A program made the translations under genes and the position numbers. The notes below the pieces were generated by a model that saw only the letters and a program-made list of their open reading frames with translations, ran no database searches and was not told where the DNA came from. DNA of 45,022 bases from WHTX01 sp038255145 (lineage in GTDB: Bacteria; Actinomycetota; Acidimicrobiia; Acidimicrobiales; CAIXPF01): assembly GCA_038255145.1 (NCBI GenBank), contig JBBSLP010000051.1, positions 1 to 45,022 of the forward strand, given 5' to 3'. Numbering within the stretch: the first letter of the stretch is position 1; each line of letters starts with the position of its first letter. Positions 39,333 through 45,022 of this stretch are shown in pieces.

Positions 39333-41419
39333 GCAGGGGTCACGATCAGCGCGGCGTAGATGCGCTCGGGGGTGAAGGGGAGGTCGCGGAGGCGGATGCC
39401 GGTGGCGTCGTGCACGGCGTTGGCCAAGGCGGGAGCGACGGGGTTGATGCAGCACTCGGCGATGCCCTTGGCGTACAGCGGCCCCGCCGAGTCGGTCGAG
39501 GGGACGCAGATCACCTCGGTGCGGGGCACGTCGGCGTAGGTGGGGATGCGGTAGTTGCGCAGGCTGGGGTTGGCCACCCCACCGTGCCCGTCGAGGTGGA
39601 GATTCTCCGTCAGGGCGAAACCGATGCCTTGGGCGACGCCCCCCTCGACCTGGCCCCGCACCTGGACCGGGTTGATGACCACGCCGGCATCGGTGGCCTG
39701 CACGCTGTGCAGGATGCGGACCTCGCCGGTCAGCCGGTGCACGGCCACCCGGAAGCCCTGGGCGTTGAAGGCCACGCTGCGCGGTGACCCGTAGGCCTTG
39801 CGGGCATCCGCCAGCAGGATCCCCCGCCCTCGGGCCGCAGCCCACAGCTCGGTCAGCAGCACCCGGGTGCCGGCGCACAGCACGGCGTCGTCGTCCATGG
39901 CGCAACGCGACACGTCGGTGCCGGTGTGGGCGGCGGCGAAGGCCAACAGGCGATCACGCAGGGCGTCGGCCACGTGCAGGGCGCCGTTGCCGGCCACGAA
40001 CAGTCCGGCGCTGGCGAAGGCGCCGGTGTCGAACCCGTTCCGATCGGTGTCCGACTGGACGATCCCCACCCGTGACGTGGTCGTGCCCTCACCGAACTCG
40101 ACGGTGCCCACGGCCAGCTCGTAGCGACCATCCGCGCCCAGGGTCAGCCACGACTCGGAGATGTGCTCGGTGGGTGGGGCCGTCTCGTGCAACGAGATGG
40201 CCTGCCCCGTCCCCACCAGCCACTCGGGTCCCGGGGCGTCGACACCCCCCGTTCGGGCCAACGACTGCTCGACGAGGTCGATGCACCGCGCCAGGCCGTG
40301 CTCGCCGAAGGTCACGTCGCTGGGGCGGGCGTCGAGGGCGACGAGGGGGTCCCCGGGACGCACGATGTTGCGGCGCCGCAGGTCGAGCGGATCCAGGCCC
40401 AGGGCCACGGCGAGCTCACCCATGGCCGACTCCACTGCGAACGCGGGCTGGGTCATCCCGTAGCCGCGGATGGCCCCGCTGGGCACGGTGTTCGTGTGCA
40501 CCGACCAGGCATCGACCTTCTTGTTGGGGCACCGGTAGATGGCGATGGCGGCACCGGTCGAGGCGTACAGGACCTCGCCCCCGTGGTTGCCGTAGGCGCC
40601 GGTGTTGCTGACGGTGCGGACCTGCAGGGCGGTGAGGGTGCCATCGGCCCGGGCCCCCAACCTGACGGTCACGGCCATGGGATGGCGGGTGGTGGCACCG
40701 GTGAACTCCTCCTGGCGGGTCAGCTCCCTGGCCGTGCAGTTCGAGCAGGATGTTGCGCTCGGGGTCGCGGATGAAGGGATCACCGCCCGAGGGGTGGATC
40801 TGGGGTGCGCCCGGGGCCATGGCCGCTTCCGGGTCGAACACCGCGGGGAGCACCTCGTAGTCGATCACCACCCGGCGGCAGCCCTCCTCGGCCGCGGTCA
40901 CGCTGTCGGCCAGCACCGCCACCAGCCGTTGGCCGACGTGGCGGGCCACGTCGTCGAGCACGTAGGTATCGTCGGGATCCACCAGGTGATCGGTGTGGAT
41001 GGCCGTGGTGAAGCGCTTGCGGGGCACGTCGCGCCACGTGTACACCCGGTGTACGCCGGGCACGGCGACGGCGATGGCGGCGGCGGTGTCGATGGACGCG
41101 ATGCGGGCGTGGGCGTGGGGCGACCGCACCACCGCCAGGTGCAGCAGGCCGTCGACGGCGACGTCCATGGTGTAGGCGGCCCGACCGGTGACGATGTCCG
41201 TCGCCGCCGGCGCCCCCTTCGATGGTCGTCACCACACGGCCCTCGGCCCGGAACGCCGGGGTGATGCACCTGTGGACGGGGGTGCCGTCGAGCCACACCG
41301 TGCACGCCCCGCAATCGCCGGCGTCGCAGCCCTTTCACCCCGAAGTGGCCCAGGTCGCGCAGGCGCTGCCCGGGAGCGGGCTCGTCGTCCCAGGGTCGAC
41401 CGTTGACCGTGTAGCTCAT
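39329..41419 (-). pseudogene. [2Fe-2S]-molybdopterin hydroxylase subunit (xanthine dehydrogenase family), multiply disrupted
   Basis: From 41419 the gene starts as a [2Fe-2S] protein (MSYTVNGRPWDDEPAPGQ). At about 41331-41335 the frame shifts. The cluster motif CDAGDCGACTVW is then read in another frame, up to VVTTIEG. There it joins, at about 41200-41220, directly to the molybdenum subunit (GAPAATDIVTGRAAYTMDV), skipping the second [2Fe-2S] domain. The Mo subunit reads on to RNILLELHG at about 40735, shifts frame, and resumes at ELTRQEEFTGAT, missing roughly 110-120 residues including the GGFGGK region. Near 40080 EFGEGTTTSRVGIVQSDTD also lacks about 15 residues. The rest (39329-40730) is a good Mo-binding C-terminal part. 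The product cannot be active. Confidence 0.75.
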
Positions 41420-42254
41420 GGCCTGGTCCCGACAGGGGTGCCGGCCACCTCGGCCCGGATCTCCTCGGCGAACAGGTAGGTCAGGTGACGGCGGTGGTCG
41501 GGGTGCCGTTGGCGTCGGCGAAGTACACGTGGTCAGGCACCTCGTCGTCGAGACGACGGCGCAGGGAGGCGGCGTCGGGCAGGCCGTCGAACGCCAGGCG
41601 CACGGGGTGGGTCGTGCCTGCGGTGATGGTGAGCAGCAGCTCAGCGGCGCCGGGTTCGAGGGTGCCGATGAGGAACACTGACGACCGGCGCAGCTGGGTG
41701 AGCGACAGTCGTCGATGAGCATGGCGCCTGACCAGGGCAGATGCCGGGATGTGGACACTGCGCAGCAGGTCGCCGGGTGCGAGCACGTTGCGGTGGTCCC
41801 CGGTGACGAAGGCGGCGGCGTCGACGTCGCGCACCGCGCCGTCGTGACTCCAGATGGTGTAGCTGGCCTCGAGGGCCACGGTCAGGGTGATCATGGGACC
41901 GGCGGGCAGCGACATGGCGATGTTGCCCCCGACCGTGGCCGCGCTCCACACCTTGAACGAGGACAGGAACGCTTCACAGCACGTGGCCACCAGCGCACCG
42001 GCCGTCCACGCCACTGGCGGCCGGAAGGCGTGGAGCTCGGCGATCGTGCAGGTCGCGCCCAGTTGCAGGCCCTCGTCCGTCGCCACCAGGGTCTCCCAAC
42101 CGAGGGTGGTCAGGTCGACGAGGCGACGGAGGTCGGGTTGCGGTTCGGAGAACAACCAGGTGCCGCCGGCCAGCCAGGCATCGCCGTCCTGCCAGGCCGC
42201 GCCCGGCGTCGGGCCCGGTCGGCGGACGACCTCGGTGATGGTGTGCAGGTCCAT
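41416..42254 (-). pseudogene. FAD-binding subunit of molybdenum hydroxylase, frameshifted near the end
   Basis: From the ATG at 42254 the frame gives MDLHTITEVVRRP, WLAGGTWLFSEPQP, then KVWSAATVGGNIAMSLPAGP, the FAD-binding signature of xanthine dehydrogenase medium subunits. It continues nearly to the end. At about 41498-41505 the frame shifts, so translation stops at 41481. The family C-terminus HLTYLFAEEIRAEV is present in a neighbouring frame and would end in a TGA at 41416 overlapping the next ATG (ATGA), the original operon arrangement. The 257-residue product might still fold, but its partner subunit is destroyed. The substrate is unknown. Confidence 0.75.
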
Positions 42255-42369
42255 GGGCGGTCCCCGGTGGCCAGGAGCGATGACCATCAGGCTGGACCTC
42301 CCGCCGTGTAGGTGTGAGGGGGGCATCCTCCGGCCCACCCCAGCTGGTTGACCGCCTAGAGTCGTTACC

Positions 42370-42386
42370 CTCCCACCCTTGGGGAG
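42370..42386. terminator. Hairpin after the diguanylate cyclase gene
   Basis: CTCCC, a 7-nt loop and GGGAG form a short stem 17 nt beyond the GGDEF gene's stop codon, between it and the hydroxylase operon start. Confidence 0.35.
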
Positions 42387-42402
42387 TGTTTGGTGACCGG
42401 GG

Positions 42403-43668
42403 TCAGTCGGTGGCCAGGACACAGCGGTCACGCCCGCCGTCCTTGGCCCGGTAGAGCGCAGCATCGGCACGGGCGAGCAGGTCGACCGCCTTGGTGGCGA
42501 CCCCGTCCGACGCCGTCGTGGCACAACCGATGCTGATGGTGATGCGGGCATCGGGGGCCTGACGCAGGCGGACCGCCCGCACGGCGTCGAGCAGGCGCGA
42601 CGCCACCGCGGCCCCAGCCGTCGCCGTGGTGTCGGGGAGCACGATGGCGAACTCCTCGCCACCGAAGCGGGAGACGAGGTCGGCGGGGCGGGCGACCACG
42701 TCGGTGAGCGCCCGGGCCACCGTGCACAGCACGTCGTCACCGACGAGGTGGCCATGGGTGTCGTTGAAGCGCTTGAAGTGATCGATGTCCATCATGAGCA
42801 TCGTCAGCGGCTGCCCGCTCCGGGCCGCCCGGCGCAGCTCGGTCCGCAGGGTCTGGTCGAACGCCCGCCGGTTGGCCAGTCCGGTGAGGGGGTCGCTCAT
42901 GGCGAGGCGCATGAGGTGCTCCTCCATGGCCTTGTTGTCGGTGACGTCGACGAGCAGGCCGACGACCCGCACAGGCCGGCCCCGGCGGTCGCGTTCCACC
43001 GTCTTGCCCCGCAGCGAAAGATGGCGTGTTGCCGCCGACTCCCCCACCCGCAGGTCGAGGTTGACCGCCGCCGTCGGTGACTGATCGGTCCGGGCCAGTT
43101 CGAGCGCGGCCATCAGCGACGCCCGGTCCGTCTCGTCCACCACCGCGGCCAGGTCGGCGATGGAGACGCTGACCCCCGTGGCCAGAGACAACATGGCGGC
43201 CATGGGGACGTCGACCGTGACCCGACCCGTCGCCGCGTCGAGCTGCCAGGATCCGGTCGACGTACCACCGACGGCGACCTCGAGCCGGGCGACGTGGTCG
43301 ACGGCACCGGCCAGCAGCCGGCGGAACTCGCTGACGTCGCGGCCCGTGGCCCACCACTCCTGGCTGTCGGGCACCGGCCGGGCCACCCACTGCAGCCACA
43401 CCGTGGACCCGTCGGGCTGGAGGAACCGGTTCTCGAAGAGCACTTCGGCATCGCCCCGTTCGAGGGCGGCCATGCCCTCGACGGTGAGGGGGATGTCGTC
43501 GGGGTGGACCAGTTCGAGGATTGACGTGGTGCTCAGCTCGGCGGACGACCGGCCGAGCAGGCGGGCGAACGATTCGTTGACCGTGCGCAGGTAGCCGTCC
43601 CGGCCGGCGAGCGAGAAGAGCTCGACCTCGGTGGCGGCCGTGGCCATGGGTGGAGCGACGGGGTTCAT
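42403..43668 (-). CDS. PAS-GGDEF diguanylate cyclase
   Basis: A 421-residue soluble protein. Residues about 10-120 form a PAS domain with a PAC-like end (DGSTVWLQWVARPVPDSQEWW). A second PAS/PAC-like region spans about 130-255. The GGDEF domain (about 265-415) has an intact active site GGEEF and, five residues before it, the RxxD inhibitory site (RPAD). It should make cyclic di-GMP with product inhibition. The ATG overlaps the BLUF gene's stop by 4 bp (ATGA), so the two are co-translated. The natural reading is a light-controlled cyclase formed by BLUF plus this protein (inference). Confidence 0.93.
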   Translation of the reverse strand: MNPVAPPMATAATEVELFSLAGRDGYLRTVNESFARLLGRSSAELSTTSILELVHPDDIPLTVEGMAALERGDAEVLFENRFLQPDGSTVWLQWVARPVPDSQEWWATGRDVSEFRRLLAGAVDHVARLEVAVGGTSTGSWQLDAATGRVTVDVPMAAMLSLATGVSVSIADLAAVVDETDRASLMAALELARTDQSPTAAVNLDLRVGESAATRHLSLRGKTVERDRRGRPVRVVGLLVDVTDNKAMEEHLMRLAMSDPLTGLANRRAFDQTLRTELRRAARSGQPLTMLMMDIDHFKRFNDTHGHLVGDDVLCTVARALTDVVARPADLVSRFGGEEFAIVLPDTTATAGAAVASRLLDAVRAVRLRQAPDARITISIGCATTASDGVATKAVDLLARADAALYRAKDGGRDRCVLATD

Positions 43669-44090
43669 GACACCCGGTTCTTGGCGTAGAGGGTGAGCAG
43701 GGTCTGGGCCACCGAGGCGTTGGTGATCAGGTCGGGGTTGACGAGGGGGTACACCAGGGCGGGGGTGAAGCCGGGCAGTTCGTCGGCGAGGTCCTCGTCG
43801 TCGACGTGCTCGAAGCCCATCGACCAGCCCGCGAACAGCCGGTTGGTCACGGGGACGTCGGCCAGGAGGCGGAGGTTCGAATGTCGGCTGTCGGCCTTGA
43901 TCCGCTCGTAGGTGGCGTCGAGTGCGCCCCGCTCCCCCTCGAGGACCTGTAGGAAGCTCTGGCTGGAGTAGAGCAACATGCCGGACAACCCCACGGCGTC
44001 GTTGCGGGTGCGGGCTACCGCCAGCAGGTCGACGAGGTCGTCGCCGGTGAGATCGGTCGTGGCCCGGCTGCAATAGATGATGCGGTGCAC
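43665..44090 (-). CDS. BLUF-domain blue-light photoreceptor
   Basis: A 141-residue stand-alone BLUF protein. Every key residue is present with the family's spacing: Tyr6 (IIYCSRA), Asn30 (ARTRN), Gln48 (SFLQVLEG), Trp89 and Met91 (AGWSMGF). These bind FAD and run the light-driven hydrogen-bond switch. About 45 C-terminal residues form cap helices that usually contact the output partner. The GTG start has GAGG 6-9 nt upstream. It is followed, with a 4-bp overlap, by a PAS-GGDEF cyclase gene, its probable output. Inverted repeats lie in the upstream spacer. Confidence 0.95.
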   Translation of the reverse strand: MHRIIYCSRATTDLTGDDLVDLLAVARTRNDAVGLSGMLLYSSQSFLQVLEGERGALDATYERIKADSRHSNLRLLADVPVTNRLFAGWSMGFEHVDDEDLADELPGFTPALVYPLVNPDLITNASVAQTLLTLYAKNRVS

Positions 44091-44164
44091 GGTGAACCTC
44101 GTCGTAGGCGGGTGGCCCCCCTGCCATCGACCGGTTCTCCCCTCCCCTTGAGCGACGGGCCGAC

Positions 44165-44179
44165 AGGCGCGCCGCGCCT
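44165..44179. promoter_or_regulatory. 15-bp palindrome upstream of the BLUF gene
   Basis: AGGCGCG-C-CGCGCCT is perfectly symmetric and lies 75 nt before the BLUF GTG. It overlaps the next inverted repeat and could be an operator or a hairpin. Confidence 0.35.
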
Positions 44180-44196
44180 ACCCCCGATCAGGTAGG
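44177..44196. promoter_or_regulatory. Inverted repeat CCTACC-N8-GGTAGG
   Basis: Six-base arms, 8-bp spacer, in the divergent region between the BLUF gene and the small plus-strand gene. It shares three bases with the palindrome at 44165. Confidence 0.35.
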
Positions 44197-44213
44197 TCGA
44201 CGGCCGTGGGGCT

Positions 44214-44227
44214 GGGCAGAACTGCCC
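44214..44227. promoter_or_regulatory. Inverted repeat GGGCAG-AA-CTGCCC
   Basis: A perfect 6-bp stem with a 2-nt centre, 51 nt upstream of the small gene's start at 44279. Confidence 0.3.
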
Positions 44228-44278
44228 GAGGACCCTCACCCCGTGCAACATGGCTCCGAGGTGGGCGTCATTGGGGGC

Positions 44279-44563
44279 ATGAACACCCTGCTCGTCACCT
44301 GCACCGGCCCCCGCGACCTGGCCGACGTGGTCGCCCTGCACCTCGAGGCCGTCGGCGCATCCACGGCCTACGTGGGACCGGCCCACGTGACCGGCGGGAC
44401 AGGGACCAAGCGCCACCTCATGGTGACCACCGACCTGGGCGCCTTCGACCATGGCCTGACCTCGATGCTGCGGGACCACCCCACCATGGCCGTCAACCGG
44501 ACCACCGTCGGCCGCAGCATGTTCGTCTCCGTCACCGTGCCCTGCACGACCGCTCGCATCTAG
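44279..44563 (+). CDS. Small unknown protein
   Basis: A 94-residue frame with near-complete G/C third positions, so I believe it is real. It begins MNTLLVTCTGPRDLADVVALHLEAV; the second half contains KRHLMVTTDLGAFDHGL and FVSVTVPCTT. I recognise no family. It looks like a small alpha/beta domain. Start is ATG 44279 after GGGGG; GTG 44243 is an in-frame alternative. It is divergent from the BLUF-cyclase pair and shares its regulatory spacer, so it might belong to the same response (inference). Confidence 0.65.
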   Translation: MNTLLVTCTGPRDLADVVALHLEAVGASTAYVGPAHVTGGTGTKRHLMVTTDLGAFDHGLTSMLRDHPTMAVNRTTVGRSMFVSVTVPCTTARI

Positions 44564-44607
44564 GCCCCGCGACGGCAGGTCGCCCGCAGGTCACCGCGTC
44601 GGGGTCG

Positions 44608-45022
44608 TCACCGTCTGGTGATGCCCAGGCGGACGGCCTCGGCCTCGAGGTGGTCGCGGGCCGGGGGATGGGCGATGGCGATCAGAGCCCGGGCCCGTTG
44701 GGCCACGGTGCGACCCCGCAGATCGGCCACCCCGTGCTCGGTCACCACCTGGTCCACGGTGTTCTTGTCCGTCGTGACCACGGCGCCGGGACGCAGCTGC
44801 GCCACCACCCGGGAGATGCCCTGGTGGGTGGTCGAACGCATCACGATGAACCCCTGCCCACCCGCGGAGTACATGGCTCCACGGGCGAAGTCGGCCTGGC
44901 CGCCGCTACCCGAGAACAACCGACTGCCGATGGATTCCGAGGCGCACTGACCCAGGAGGTCCACCTCCAGGGTGGCGTTCACCGAGACGAAGGCCTGCTC
45001 CTGACCGATGATCCGGGGATCG
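44608..45022 (-). CDS. Acetyl-CoA hydrolase/CoA-transferase family, C-terminal part
   Basis: The visible 138 codons are the C-terminal domain of an acetyl-CoA hydrolase/4-hydroxybutyrate- or succinyl-CoA:acetate CoA-transferase: VSVNATLEVDLLGQ, then SGSGGQADFARGAMYSAGGQG, then DKNTVDQVVTEHGVADLRG, and finally LIAIAHPPARDHL. The GxGGQxDF signature is intact. The catalytic Glu domain lies beyond the right edge. Substrate pair cannot be decided. It is convergent with the small unknown gene; 44 bp separate them. Confidence 0.92.
   Translation of the reverse strand, partial: DPRIIGQEQAFVSVNATLEVDLLGQCASESIGSRLFSGSGGQADFARGAMYSAGGQGFIVMRSTTHQGISRVVAQLRPGAVVTTDKNTVDQVVTEHGVADLRGRTVAQRARALIAIAHPPARDHLEAEAVRLGITRR

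Noticed and set aside
31403..42254. Explaining all damaged genes as single-base sequencing errors.
   Set aside because: Some frameshifts could be errors, but the missing blocks of 15-120 residues, including an in-frame one in YdeI, cannot. Assembly collapse remains possible and is stated as an alternative.

Overview
The window is very GC-rich (roughly 70% or more by eye) and densely coding, with strong G/C bias at third codon positions on both strands. Frequent GTG starts, 4-bp ATGA/GTGA gene overlaps, an F420-type LLM oxidoreductase, a WS/DGAT acyltransferase and a DUF222/HNH gene behind an actinobacterial LexA box all point to an actinomycete. A member of the class Acidimicrobiia is my best guess, by inference only. 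No rRNA, tRNA, CRISPR array, insertion sequence or phage gene was recognised, and no gap between genes exceeds about 230 bp.

Layout. (1) 1-2.6 kb: a partial unknown gene, a divergent MazEF-type toxin-antitoxin pair, a RidA-family protein, and a DUF222/HNH nuclease with a LexA-type SOS box. (2) 2.7-13.3 kb: a five-gene minus-strand operon, MoxR ATPase - DUF58 - transglutaminase-like membrane protein lacking its catalytic Cys - giant PKD-repeat/dockerin exported protein - membrane-tethered Hsp70 without a substrate-binding domain. Most junctions are 4-bp overlaps. (3) 13.6-19.4 kb: lipid or acyl-CoA catabolism, with an SDR, a paired acyl-CoA dehydrogenase (one full, one lacking the catalytic Glu region), and a divergent MaoC-like dehydratase - VOC - LLM operon. 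(4) 19.4-23 kb: a methyltransferase, a zinc alcohol dehydrogenase, an Ntn-type linear amide hydrolase and a hotdog thioesterase. (5) 23-30.7 kb: a plus-strand operon SWIM zinc finger - DUF5691-like - MoxR/YehL-like ATPase - DUF5682/YehM-like - VWA/YehP-like, resembling the poorly understood yehLMPQ cluster of E. coli. (6) 30.7-42.3 kb: a second MazEF pair, then a stretch in which intact genes (cupin, M13 peptidase, crotonase, WS/DGAT, an unknown propeller-like protein) alternate with damaged ones: a LuxR tail, serine hydrolase pieces, a YdeI gene with an internal deletion, and a whole molybdenum hydroxylase operon with deletions and frameshifts. (7) 42.4-45 kb: a BLUF blue-light sensor overlapping a PAS-GGDEF diguanylate cyclase, a small unknown gene, and the C-terminal end of an acetyl-CoA hydrolase/CoA-transferase.

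A recurring regulatory feature is a TANNNT hexamer exactly 6 or 7 nt before the start codon at seven transcription-unit heads, as expected for leaderless transcripts. The most interesting targets are the MoxR/DUF58/PKD/Hsp70 operon, the YehLMPQ-like operon, the BLUF-diguanylate cyclase pair and the belt of internally deleted genes.
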